NCBI GenBank assembly: GCA_003118195.1
Contig: BEXV01000134.1
Coordinates: forward strand, 164,931 to 228,930
DNA length: 64,000 bases
Origin: Hemicentrotus pulcherrimus
Lineage: Eukaryota > Echinodermata > Echinoidea > Camarodonta > Strongylocentrotidae
Direction of reading: 5' to 3'
The notes under the pieces were generated by a model that searched no databases, was not told the origin of the DNA, and saw nothing but the letters and a program-made list of their open reading frames with translations. A program made the position numbers and the translations under genes. Of the stretch, positions 34,161 through 46,703 are shown piece by piece (position 1 is the first letter of the stretch; every line of letters starts with the position of its first letter).

Positions 34161-35815
34161 ACTGCAATTTATTTCATGATATTTTTCAGTTTCATGTCTG
34201 AAATCCCGGGACTGGTTTTGAATTATTTACCAGCCGTCTCGTTAAAGGTCTTTTGAATGCCTCTCCATCTTTTGAGAACAATGGTAATCTCGTACTCGGT
34301 CTATCTGCTTGAAACTTAAATCTTAATTTTCTCTTAAGGGAGAAGCACAAAGGAAAGGTCTTTTCTTAGATTCACAGACATTAGAATTGGTAATCATCAA
34401 GTAAGATGAGGGCTTTCAATTGGAGATTCACTATTCATAGAAAAGATTATCTTAGAAATCAACATTCTAAATAATGATCCCAACATTAGCAGGTTATATG
34501 GGATGAGTCCTACCCCGGGGCAATCTTTGAAATGGAAAAGAATCAAAAGATTTGCGTCTCTTTGTACCTAGAGTTATGGGCGGCAAATCGAGGAGGCAGA
34601 GTAGGTAATCTTTCAAAACTTAACTGAAAGCGCACCATCTTTGATAAAAGTTGCCCCCACGTTGGGGGGAGTTATCTCGTGTAAAATAGTTAACTGAGAG
34701 GATAATTTACTATTGATAAGTTGGGCTCTTATCATGATTATACACGATACCTCTCCTGACATGTAAAAGGTCCAAATGGTAGTAAAAATGCACTTTATAT
34801 CGTAAACCAATCTGGAATTGGTATAAAATGTCTCCTCCTTTATATCACCCATTTCTTTGGTGACAAATCATATTTTAAATACCTGCGCATATCTCCTCAT
34901 AGTATGTAGCCGCACGTCTGTCGATTCTGCTATTGATTGTTACCTAAGGTTAGGCCTATATTTCATCATGGTTTCGGCACCTGAACGAAGGGTCTCCACT
35001 AGGCACCAAAGAATCACAATTGTTTTCCTCGGGCTTCATGGTCAAGAGCAAAAATGTATGCTTACGTTGCAGATGTTGCAAATAGTCATGATTCCGAAGG
35101 ATCAAATTTTAAACCAGCGTTTAAGAGGTTTGTTGAACTCACCGTTCAGATCTTTAAAAAGGCAATCCACTTATTTCAAAGTGGAAGTAGGTTCATGAAC
35201 CTGATATCACGCTGACCTGGAGATTCAATGGTCCTATGTTCGATTCTGTAATCTGAAATATATCTAAAGGCTCGTTTAACATTAACTTTCTGAATTGCGA
35301 CCTGCTATCGGGCCTACTGGAAACAAATGTCCTCAACTTTCATTTCTTTTCCTAACTTTCATTCTTTGATCATTTGTAGATTAAGACTCCCTTGTCGTTC
35401 GTTGTCCCTGTATCTTTCTCTGCAAATTCAAATCGCTGAGATCGTGTACGGTTTACACGATCGGGTTTTTACCGCAGTTGTGGTCGCTCCAATCTCACAC
35501 GCAATTACCTACATGGGTGATAGATGAAGACCACATATCTCTCGCCTACGTCAGACAAATTCATGAGTATATCTACCCAATCGTAGAAGACTGCTTCTAC
35601 CTATCGACATTATTTCATTTCATCGACGGTCACTTTGATGGTGACCTAATATCCCTGCTGCCAATCATTCTGTCAGGACAGCTTTTCTAGAAATTCGTCA
35701 AAAGTCCGTGCCTAATCAAGAAATGATGTGACCTACTTTGAATCTGACATTTCAGAGTCGTGATACTTCACCTCCACTTGTCACCGTCACTAGGATCCTC
35801 AATCACACGAACACG
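34161..35815. other. No gene seen
   Basis: It contains a 113-codon plus frame (34857-35198) and overlapping frames at 35327-35690, none with a recognisable domain. A GTTCGATT sequence near 35240 resembles a box B but lacks a matching box A. Confidence 0.4.
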
Positions 35816-35872
35816 AATACGCGCACACACGCACACACTTGCGCGCGCCCACACACGTACACATTTACTTTC
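35816..35872 (+). repeat. Imperfect (AC)n/(CG) microsatellite
   Basis: ACAC and GCGC alternations with frequent interruptions. Confidence 0.85.
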
Positions 35873-37043
35873 ACCCTCACTCACAAAAAAGAAGAAATCT
35901 TGTTCAAGACTAGTTTAAATGCAGCAACATAACGCAATGGAAATGAGTTTGTTTTAAATATGCCTTTTAAAAAATCATAAGAATGCAACATACCAGCCGA
36001 TGTAGCTAGATATACTGAGAGGGCTAGTTATCAAAATTATTTTTTTTTTTTTTTAATAATAATTTTTATAAATGGCTCGAATGCAAAAGCGTCTTTAATT
36101 ACCAGTGTATTTCATTCTTGTTTTCATATGACATGGTGACAAGTATACAACACTATATATGACCCATGTCGGTTTATAGTTAAAAACGTAGGTTTAAACA
36201 GAAGGCTTGTTTGCAATAACGCCAATTCAATATCTGATATTTGGAGAGAATTAAGGGATATCTCACGAGCAGACGATTCTTGACAAGTGAATGTCACATT
36301 TAGACCTGAAGCAATTCTTCTTCAAACAAACCACAATTCTTGAGTAACCATCTCCTAATAATTAAACTGAAAAACAACCCGTCAATATTTCTTTTAAAGA
36401 TACGGCTAATATAAGACACAAAAGGAACTATTCATCCTTGTCTTCGTTCGACAAGATGAGCTGTGTTGTATATCTAAAAGGGTTTTTTATTATACAGTAA
36501 CCTTTCAACGATTTGTTCTCTTCGCGTATTCCCACGCCACGATGTCAACTTTGATCTTCAAGAAAAACACCTCCATCGATCGTTTACACACGGGACAACA
36601 GACATACGATCGAGTTACTCGGTCCATCGCAGACCAGAAAAATAACAATACAACCTTCTAAACAAAACACACGAAAAACAGCACATTATCCCTTAGACTG
36701 TTCGTTTTATAGAACAGGGAGGATTTTTTTAGGTGTTATGGATCATTCGCAGAACAAGAGATGCCGCAAATCAAACTTCCTCACTCGTGAAATAAGATCG
36801 TCCCATGCGCTAGAAGTGTTTTTCTGACTGGTTAACTTGTATCTCGTTTTGTTTTACACGGAACTTTTTCCATCAAATACCGCTCAACAGCACTAATTTC
36901 AAAGATCGAAGAGTGCATGAAACAGAAAGAAAATGCTTTTTTTTAAAATACACTTACTAGATATAATCTGAAAGATGTGATTTATAACTTTCGATTTAAA
37001 CCACGATTCCTCCAAAAGGAGAATTTGATTAAACCTACAAATC
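35873..37043. other. No gene seen
   Basis: A T run at about 36042-36056; otherwise unremarkable AT-rich sequence. Confidence 0.5.
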
Positions 37044-37098
37044 TATATTGTCTGCTTGTTATAGAATTATTGCAATCCTTATAACAATAGACAATATA
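37044..37098. other. Short hairpin, miRNA-precursor-like shape
   Basis: TATATTGTCT (37044-37053) pairs exactly with AGACAATATA (37089-37098). TTGTTATA (37056-37063) pairs exactly with TATAACAA (37080-37087). A small GC/T internal loop separates the two helices, and the terminal loop is 16 nt. The fold is clear; any role as a small RNA gene is speculation, and a short MITE-like palindrome is as likely. Confidence 0.35.
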
Positions 37099-39104
37099 TG
37101 TAATGCATTTTTTGGAAATAAAAAAAATTCGTATTTTTTGTATTTTTTTGTTTGTCGCCTTCAAACATTTTATTTCAATTTTCTTATTCATTCATTGTGT
37201 AGGTGTCCCCTCTCCGCCTTTAAGCGATGCAAGAAATGATATTTCTTCGATATATCAAAGTACCAGGCATCTCTTTAAAGAAGACAACAGGGTGAATAAA
37301 AGAAACAGAACAATGTTGATAGAGAGAAGGAGTTACCAATTTCATAGATACTCCTTGAGGCATTAATTGCAATATTCGATTCAACAGATGACCCTGTTGG
37401 GTGTGCGTAGGCTTTGTCTGTTCAACGTCACTTGAGGGAAAGTTATATCAGGGGGAAAATAATCATTGAATTCGCAACAACAATGCAAACTGATTCATTA
37501 TGCTGTATAGCATTCCTGACCTTTTTTCTATCCATTTCACGATTACAAGTTCGGTTGATTGCATTTAGCACTTCAATACCATGCAGCCTTAGAATCATAT
37601 TGACTGAAAATAAATGTATAAGTAAATTCAATGAAATGCTCGCAGTACATTTAAATACCCCGAAGACATGCCTCTCAATTTTGTATTTCAAGGAGGTGAA
37701 AAGGTTAGTGTTAACTGGCAAGAGTTCATTATGTGATATAATGTTTATAGCAATGCTTATACAATTCTTTCACAACATGTGGATAGAGCATTCTATCCGA
37801 TATTCTGCAGTGTGTTGAATTTATGAATTACATACATCTCGATATCGATATCAAACCTCATTTCGTAATTGCACTTAAAAGTATTTGTATCTTCACAAAT
37901 AGAACACATAATTCACATCCGGAAACAACATTGATTTAAAAGTTTTGAAAATCGCCGCAAACCCCAGACGATATACGTAGATACTACCGAGTTTACTTTT
38001 CAGTTGATTGCAATTTCAATGTTGTGAAAAATCTCACTATGACTTGATAACCATCTCTAAAGTTGAACTGTAACTTTGGGGTGAGAAATGTTATGCTAAG
38101 TTATCAAAAAGACAGCGGTACATTCTGTTAGATACACATCCATTCTCTCATCTAAATAAGGAAACAAAATGTCTCTAAGAAGGTAGTACCGCTTGCAGAT
38201 TTTGAACCCAACGTGCTACCAACAAAAAATAGAGATATTTTCTGTTCATGCCCCATCCAAATTGCAACAAAAAATCTGATTATCTCTTTTCATTTCATTT
38301 TTGAATGATTTATTTATTGTTATTTATTATTGTCTATTCATTTTTTGTTGCTCGTCAGAATATTTATCGGAGCTTTGCCCCCTCTGGTGAATGCTAAATC
38401 CAATCCTGATTAACAAATTAACGTCCTCCCGACTCCTCGTATAGGAGATCATAGACTGACGTAGGTGAAAGATGACGCAGGTACTATCTTATTTAGAAAA
38501 GCTCTTGTCCTGTGGCATATATCAGTTTATTGATCTTATAATTATAAAAATGTTGTAAGTTAAATAGTGACAGGAGATTCATGGCATTTTTTTAAAAATA
38601 AAAGTTATGAAACAAAAAAGAAATCGATTTTTTTTTTTACTGGCTTATTTAAAATACACACACGCACATGCACACACTACATCGTGATTTTCGTAACTTT
38701 TGATATACGAAAAACCATGTTAAATAGAGTACACTCAATTTCCAATACTATTCGATTTGCTTTGTTTCAACTATTTATATATTCTAATGCCGATAAAGTT
38801 GTAAAACATTTCTTTTACCTCATTCCATGAAATGATTGGTACAATATGATTTATTATTGAGAGATAAAATTACATATTCTAAAAACTTTATTCATGAATC
38901 AAAAGGGTCAGAGAGACTGATCAAGAGAAGATATTAACTTTATCTATCAAGAATTGCGTAAAGTTGGAATCATTTTTGAGACTGTTTTNATATACAAACA
39001 TAACACTAAATATAGTATTAACATAATCCATCTTTATATAACTAATATAAAACTGATAATATTGCGTAGGGGTAGAACCGACGTGTAGACAATGGAGCTT
39101 AGGA
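37099..39104. other. No gene seen
   Basis: It contains a 134-codon plus frame at 37414-37818 with no domain or motif and a Cys/Ile/Ser-rich composition. There is an ambiguous base at 38989. Confidence 0.4.
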
Positions 39105-39347
39105 TTGACCGCAGGGGCAGGGGTGCCGGATTGGAGGATGCTCATGGTGGTTTTCACGGTACTTGTTTACGCTGGAGAGTTGATCAAGAATTCAGCTCAC
39201 GCCATTGTCAAGTACCTCCACGTGTCACTCAGACCGCTGGATGAAGAGCTCACTCTGTCTCTTCATCCAGCAGCGTGGCAAACACCTTTCATAAGGACAA
39301 CAAAGTCTGACCAGCAACGATACTACGGTGGAGAACAGTTAACATGA
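39105..39347 (+). CDS. Weak candidate: small protein with a hydrophobic N-terminal segment
   Basis: The frame is open for 80 codons. The likely ATG is at 39138 or 39144 and gives MLMVVFTVLVYAGELIKNSA, a plausible signal peptide or signal anchor. A soluble, Leu- and charge-rich stretch follows (KYLHVSLRPLDEELTLSLHP), ending YYGGEQLT before TGA at 39345. Base composition is more GC-rich than the neighbourhood and codons look ordinary. No homologue comes to mind. Upstream, TTGACCGCAG could be a splice acceptor, but it lacks a pyrimidine tract. It could be a real small secreted protein, a terminal exon, or chance. Confidence 0.25.
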   Translation: MTAGAGVPDWRMLMVVFTVLVYAGELIKNSAHAIVKYLHVSLRPLDEELTLSLHPAAWQTPFIRTTKSDQQRYYGGEQLT

Positions 39348-42300
39348 CTCTCATAATAATGATGAAGAATATTTGCAGTCGAAAATTATATTAATGAAGT
39401 GATAAAGTCAGATTGTAGTATATAACAGTATAATTTTGGTGAAACTCGACTCATATCTTCTATTACCTACTTGTTCCATAACCATACATTTCTGCAGTAG
39501 AGTAGATATAGGACATGTTGGCGAGAAAAAGCATATGAGAGGCAATGTGAACATTCTCTTTGCCCCGGGCACTAGGGAATCTCCCAAGAAACGCCGTGCC
39601 TCGTGAGATCTAGGTAGGAGTAACCGGTCACGTTCGGCCATAACGACTCCTGAATGACAAAGTCTTCAAAATCCCTTACAAAACTTAGAGGACATCCCTC
39701 TATTTCATTTGAATTCATAAATCATGCATGGGTATTACACCGGCAGATCTTCTAAGATTTCCGTACTTTAAGTGCGTTTTGTCTAAACTCGAATCTTATG
39801 AGAAACGAATGGCTCGTAGCACTGTCTTGATCGTGAGTCTTAGTTCGGTTGACAGCGGACTCTTTATTGCCTCAATTCAACTGAAAAGCTTAGGAAAAGA
39901 ATAATCCAAAACTAAGCAAAACAATGAGATGACGTCTGGGCTTTTCCGCCTTTTCGAAATGTAAAGCAAAAGAAAAACATCTTAAGGGAAGCTCTGTGTG
40001 CATAATAAAACTTTTTTCCAGCACCATCTCTCTCTCTCTCTCTCTCTTCCGCGTCTATACAGCTTCTTTTTGATCGAATTTAGAAAAGTTTAGCGTGTTT
40101 TTTAAAGTTCCGTTCATGTCCTCTTGAAATATTCAAAATATCCCGACGGTTAAAAGACAAGAGCGCAAAGCAAACAAATAAACTTTTACACAAAAAAGTA
40201 AGCAAATTAAGACGCAAAGACCTATCAATAAATTTAGATTTGTTATTCTATAGTCCATTAAATGTACCATTATCCATTTTTACATTCATGTTGAGGCTTA
40301 TAATTGTCTTGCTATATTTTTTTCATTTTTATGCTAGCATCTGATGATCCGATAGTGTATTGTTTTCAGTAAGTGCTATGGACCTTGTGGCAAATTAGAC
40401 TTGTACCAAATAAACAAATCACCCACCATTTTTTCTCACTGTCTTGAACGCCACGTAAAGATAAATCAATCGAAAATAATAGCTGAGAGGGAAGAACTAG
40501 TGAAAGAGAGGGGATGGGAGAAAACTAAAGAGAAAGGTAGGGGCGGAGGGAGAGGAGAGACAAGTGCAAGATCAAATATTTTTTTGAGGTGCAAATTTGA
40601 GAAATTAAAGAACCTTTCCATATTCATTCTTTAAATGACAATATGATAAAGTATAATTGTGCATCTTAACTTTCTTATTTAAAATTAAATAAGTTGTCGC
40701 AAATATACAAAGTTTAAAAAAAATGTTTAGAATACTTCCAATCAAAATTGTAGGATTCATACATTTGCTCAAGCTGGAAGACATATATCAAGAAAAGTAC
40801 TACATTATTAGAACTTGCAGGTGACTTCATTTGGATCTAATATATATTAGAACAGCATGAAAATACTTTTAAAATACTGGACATTATGAGGATGATGATG
40901 GCCACATTATCGTGTACCTTACCCAGTTGATTACATTTGAGAATTGAAATGGAATTAGAAGAAGATCATCCAAAATGTTTTCCAGGATTCTCAACCTCTT
41001 AAAATTCAATTAAATGACTGAATCATGCAATATCAGTTGAACTTGCATTGTGTTTTCCCCAAATAAAGCATTACTTAACTTGATAACTTTCAGGCAGCCA
41101 GGCATTATTTATAAATAGAGTTGATATCTTGCAACATATTTATGGATATTTGGGCACAATCAATTAAAGCATCTTCAAGCTTAGATATCATCTGATCGGC
41201 ATATTTTTTTTTTCTTTTCCAATCGTTTTAATAGAAGGGCGGTGAATCTGATGTCATTTAAGATATGCGAAATAGAAGATTAGATAAGCGGTAATATGCA
41301 GAAACGAATCATCTTCCTATTAATAGTACAGCGCACATTGATAATGTTTTATACATCAACTTCATTATGTTATTCATTGACTTTAATGGGGTTTTATTTT
41401 TGAAACTAAAAGGTCTACAATATCTGCCTAGCGTTTAAAAAACAATAAGTACGTAAGTAAGTCAAGTTATGCTTCAGAGGAAGGATTACGAGGGACCCAA
41501 TTCTTATCTTGTTTGTAGGTGGATCTACCTATGGTCCCTGCTAAAGATCAGACGATGACCAGCCCGAAGAAACAGTCTTGAGATTTTAGGCATTTTGTTC
41601 TCAAACCACAGATGGCACGTAATGATCTCTGTCCCTATTGCATCTGAGCTAGATAAAACTCTATCTGTGGAGAGCAGATGTTCATCAAGATTGAAATAGG
41701 ATTTCTGGGAAAGAAGGTGCTGGGAGATATTCTCGACTATCTAATGAAGAAAGACGATCAGACGATCAATTTAAACTGATTGCCTACTCCATAATTCACT
41801 TAGTCTGATCGTGCCTTAATTTCTAATCAATAATTCCAAATTAAATCAGCGGTTGTCTATGTAATTGTATTTTTAAGTTAATTTGCGTTTCAATAGTTTC
41901 CAGAGAACAACATTTTATCGATTAATATTTTAGTCAGGAAATCGTTTAAAATTATATTATATAGCACAACTTTTATTTTTAGAATAAAAAAGTAGCGGTT
42001 AAGAAAATGATCTCCAATCTTCATCACGTAAAGATATTTCTTACCCCCGTGTGACTGGTTTTACGAGGTAAAGAGCTACTCCAAGCTTGGAGCGTCTTTT
42101 TGTGTGTTACATTAGATAGGAGAGGCTGAATTTTCAAAAAATGGAGAGGGGGGTATTGTTTTTTTTTATAAGTAACCGTTTGAGGGTTGATGGCTCCGCC
42201 GGAAAATTTGTTCTCTCTTCTTTTCACTTTCGGGGTTGTCTACGAACTTATCATCGTACGGTACTGAGATCCTGTTCAAGGAATGCCACGTGGTATAACA

Positions 42301-43679
42301 GCGTATAGTTTCCATTCGCTCGAATGACTAGTGTTAAAAGTGTCAAAACCTCGAAAGGTGTTTCTTATTTTTTTGACATTGTTGTTTATGGATTTTTTCC
42401 TTCTATATCAAGATATAAGCATGCATTCTTCAAAAATTTAAATAGAAAACAAACAGACATTTTCCTCTTCGCCGACATGACACAATGCATTCTTGGCCAC
42501 AGATTCCGTGAAAAAAGGACTATTTAGATTTTGTATTCTGTCATTTAAAAAAGTTGACTATCCGCCTCTGCTCTGTGTCACGAGCTTATCTAAAATGGAT
42601 TTGAAGGTATTTAATAAGGATTTTAGAATTACGACATCGCAAATCCGAATCCGACAAACAGAATTTATAACAAAAGAATCATTAGTTTCTTGACAGTCAT
42701 GACTTTGACTTGTGTTTGTTTAATAATCAACGTTAATCCGCTCGTCGGGAATTGTGAAGAGAAAAAGAGGTTTAAGACTTTTGATCAGTTCTTTCAAAGT
42801 TCTTGTGTTGAACACCTAGGGAAATGGGTTGAAATGAAGACCATTGCATCTCGTATGCCTTAAGCAATAACGAAAATCGAGTTAAACGTTAATTTTTCAC
42901 AACCTAATCGCATCTTATCTTACCAGACGGTAATAGGCCTACATTATATAGTAAGTGGCTCAGCAAGCTTCAATTATTACTGAAGAACCTATTCGAGAGC
43001 TGACGATATTATCTGACACTTCTCCATTAGGGTTAAGAAGAGGACTTGAATTTGATGATAAGGAAAGGTGCTGGGAATATTTCTCAAGAGCTTACTTGGG
43101 CGTACTGAAAGTAGTAGGCGAAACAATTTTCTTATTCCCGACAGTCGCCTTTCCTAACTTATGTGAAAAAGAATGAAAGAAACGTTCGTGAAGTAGAGGT
43201 AGGTGTTATGTATGGATATTTTGCTCTCCTGGCTGGCCTCTATAATCCTATAGAACCAAGAGATGTGTGATGTGTACTGATGAGACAGTATTAATAAGGT
43301 CTTACCTTCATATCTAATATCTGTTATCCATACTCTCTCTTTCCGAAAGTCATCACCTTGCAGCCCCTTTCGGGGTTTAAACCTACGCATATCCTCGACG
43401 TGTTTTCATTCGAATAGCTTTAAATACTCAGGGTTCATTTGGACAGAAACTGTCCGAGTTTTTGCTTCAAACATACTGCCTCCCCGATACAATGCTCGAC
43501 ATGTGTTTTCGGCTGAAAAAAAAGTTTATTCGCGGCTGCCTGTGTGTGTATTCTAACTAAGCAACTGTAAAGTAATTTCATATTCCGTTACGTTATAATT
43601 TTGTTGGTAAAGGATTAATAAGGGAACACAGATTACAAAATATCGTGCTCAATATCATTAACTACACAGGAAAGAGGGG
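39348..43679. other. No gene seen; (CT)n at about 40027-40047
   Basis: About 4.3 kb of AT-rich sequence. The only repeat is a short CT microsatellite. Open frames at 42324-42693 and 42955-43176 have no recognisable motif; the latter begins with GTG and reads as generic charged sequence. Confidence 0.45.
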
Positions 43680-43766
43680 ATAGGACGAAGAAGAGAGAGT
43701 GAGAGAGGGGGAGAGAGGGGGATAGAGAGAGAGACAGAGAGAGGCAAAGAGAGAAGAGGGAGGGAT
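43680..43766 (+). repeat. Imperfect (GA)n purine microsatellite
   Basis: AGAG and GGAG runs with interruptions at 43688-43766. Confidence 0.9.
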
Positions 43767-46234
43767 GTACCTAAGATTGAAATCACTTTACTCTTACCAG
43801 GGACAAACGTTTTGATAGTTCCAATATACTTTACGTTGCTTTTTAAAAACTAAACCAGTTGTATTGATAAGATGGGAACCTCACATTTTAATTGGCTGAC
43901 AGTTGATTTAACATATTTTCCATCCATTAATCTAGATAATATCAAATATTGAAGTTGAAACATCTGCATCTGACATAACAGTTAAATTCATATTATGTGC
44001 CGTTAATAATGATACTGCACTATTAGAAGGGCCCCTTCACTAGGGAGGTAATTACTCTTATTCATTATTATCCTTTAGTAATTTGCATCAACTGTGCCTG
44101 CGACGGGAAAACAATCTGAATCACTGTGACCCTTGGGGTCTCTTATCCCACTAAAACTGATGGATATCATGAGTGTTATGTGCATGTTTTATGAAAGGAA
44201 GTATCGGCGTTATTTTTATTTCACTCAATACGTGGCGGCGTATGGATAAGAAAATGATTAACAAAACGGTAATGATGATAACAATATTTTGACCATTAAT
44301 TCATATTTCAGATCCGTGTTTAGAAACTACCTCCTCGTTACCTCCAAACGTTATCGTAGCTACATGTTACCAGGGCAACGCATGGTACCTCGGGCTCGGA
44401 GGATAAAACTTAAAATCTTATTAGAATTTAGCCCTGCAGCTCATGACCGATATTAGGTAAGATTAAAAAAAATAATGATAACAACTAAACACAATACAAT
44501 TTGAGCAGGCTAGAGCATCATCTGAAGACTCGATGGGTATCTTAAAGCCTATAAAGCTTTCACGCATTCTTGCCTACACGGAGAGAGAGGAATAGGTTTA
44601 TATCTAGAGTAGTCAGCTATTTTCTTTGAGACCAGCATCGTCATCGTATAAAACAATACGAAACCGACATCAACAAACCAAACATACATAACCGACACGG
44701 AATGTTATTGCTTCAGTTTGATTGAGAAACAGGTTCCATAACCTTGTATAATGATCTATTGACATCGAATCTGGTTATGTTTACCTTTAACTTGTTCTCA
44801 GTCCATTCAAGGTCAGCAGGGTATCACAAACCATGAATCAGTCCAACATAGGTTGATTTAATAAGAGCGTGCTCTAATGACTCGAAAGATATTTCTGATT
44901 TTCACACATGAGCTATATAAGAACCACAGTCCCTTCTAAGTACTTTTTTCCTTCAGAAATGAGATTCAGAAACACGGAGGAGTTGCTTAATAGGGGAACT
45001 TCAATTCTTTGGTTGGTCTTTATTTTCGACAATGGAACAAACGTCTTGTGTTTTAGGTGAGGTTCCATAATACAAAAATGCCATAACCCCGATGTTGCAC
45101 TACTGTAACATAAGAACCCCCCCCCCNNCCATCCTTACAATATATCCCCCCCCAAAAAAAAGGACGCAGGCAAAGTAAATTCCCAATATACCACCCTGAG
45201 CAAGAGGGCTGGCGGGATTCCCGTAACCATGTTCCTAGAAATTGTCGAAGCTATGGTGGCCTTCCCGAACAGTCAGGCACTTCTATCTATATTCCCTGAG
45301 CGTTATTGGCTGTTTTACGAGTAACTTTGACTGTACTCGGTACTCGAAAATGTGTCCGACTGCCAAAATCATGTTCCTAGAGATTGCAACAAATAAAAGA
45401 CATCAGACAAATATATAACCACTTCTCTTGACCCCTCTCATAATTCCTAAGATGGATTGATGTCCCTTTAAATCAGGATGTATGTTGGGTCCATCTTTTG
45501 ATATAATCTCCTCAAGCAGTATTTTTGGTTTACATGTCTATCAGGATTTATAAAATATCCTTGAAAGAAATACCAATTGATGTTTCCTTCCGAAGACCCA
45601 AAACACTTAAATATCTTTCCATTCTCTCTGTCTCTATGACAGGCACAAAAACTGAAAAAAAGGAAAAGCATATTTTGTTACTCTCACTTTACACTTTTCA
45701 TTTAATCTGCCCTACTATGGCACTCTCTCTCGGTCTCTTTCTCTCCCACTCTTACACTCAATCTCACCCACTCACTCTCTCTCTATCTATCTCTTTCTTT
45801 TTCATCCTCTCTAAAAGTCAAATGCATTTGCAGACACACATTCCCTTGATCATGATTAACTCGGGACAAAAATAGGACCCAATATGTCATAATTACAAAC
45901 CCCAAACCAAATCTCATTTAATCCACTTGCCATGGCGTGTATACGTGAATGCTGCATGCATAAAGAGGAGTGGGTACCCATCTAATGGCGCCTTCCATCG
46001 GCCCAGCTTGGGGAGCACTGTCTGCCCTGCATCACTCTCAAAGGAACTCTGTGATTTTTCATGCAAAAGCTCGAAAAGTGTTTTTTTAAATAGCTCTTTT
46101 GGTAGAAAGAGTTTGAGTACTGCATGCATCCGTTCTTATCTAAGTGATAATACCCCATGTCTATAATTCGCCTTGTCTCTCCTTTTTCTGCATGGTCTCG
46201 TCTTGTTAGTGTGTATTTCTATTTATCCTCCGTT
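43767..46234. other. No gene seen
   Basis: AT-rich sequence. A poly(C) run around an unresolved NN pair (45118-45130) suggests an assembly problem. A CT-rich stretch at about 45721-45790 generates an artefactual Ser/Leu frame. Confidence 0.45.
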
Positions 46235-46236
46235 CT

Positions 46237-46271
<35 letters not shown>

Positions 46272-46405
46272 TCGCATCCACACACACACACCCTCTATCC
46301 CACTCTCTCTCTCTCTCACACACTCACTCCCACTCTCTTTCCCTTTTCTCTTTCTCTCTTTTATTGACCCTTCTGCCCGGCTTCTGACCTCGCTCTCTCT
46401 CTCTT
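46235..46405 (+). repeat. Compound microsatellite (AC)n then (CT)n
   Basis: AC runs at about 46243-46290 pass into CT/CACT-rich sequence to about 46405. Open frames on both strands over this region are repeat artefacts. Confidence 0.95.
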
Positions 46406-46551
46406 TAAGTGTGCGTATGTCCCTGGATTCACTATTTCGGGTGATCAATTATTCTGAAATTTATATTGTATAAAACAATTTATAAATGTGAAACGACCCC
46501 CCCCCCCCTTCCAAGAAATTCGACTATCAATCCCTTAATCCATTAATGCAA

Positions 46552-46703
46552 GTCAAAGTTACAAATGAGCAAAGGGAATTTAAACGTCAAGGCTACAAAT
46601 GGGCATGGACACTTCAAACGTCAAAGATACGAATGGGCAAAGAAATTGTGAACGTCAAAGATACGAATGGGCAAAGAAACTTTGAACGTCAAAGTTTCAA
46701 ATC
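46552..46703 (+). repeat. 34-bp tandem repeat, four and a half units
   Basis: Units start at 46552, 46586, 46620, 46654 and 46688 (partial). The core is GTCAAAGATACGAATGGGCA, completed by AAGAAA-TT(T/G)GAAC. Units 3 and 4 are the most alike, so expansion continued from that end. An open frame crosses the array, but a 34-bp period shifts frame in each unit, so the repeats do not encode a repeating peptide. Confidence 0.93.

Noticed and set aside
35205..35265. Another tRNA-SINE (GTTCGATT sequence)
   Set aside because: There is no box A at the right spacing and no SINE body motif nearby.
37414..37818. 134-codon open frame as a gene
   Set aside because: No domain, no initiation or splice context, and composition of generic AT-rich DNA. 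The overlapping minus-strand frame is equally long and equally unsupported.
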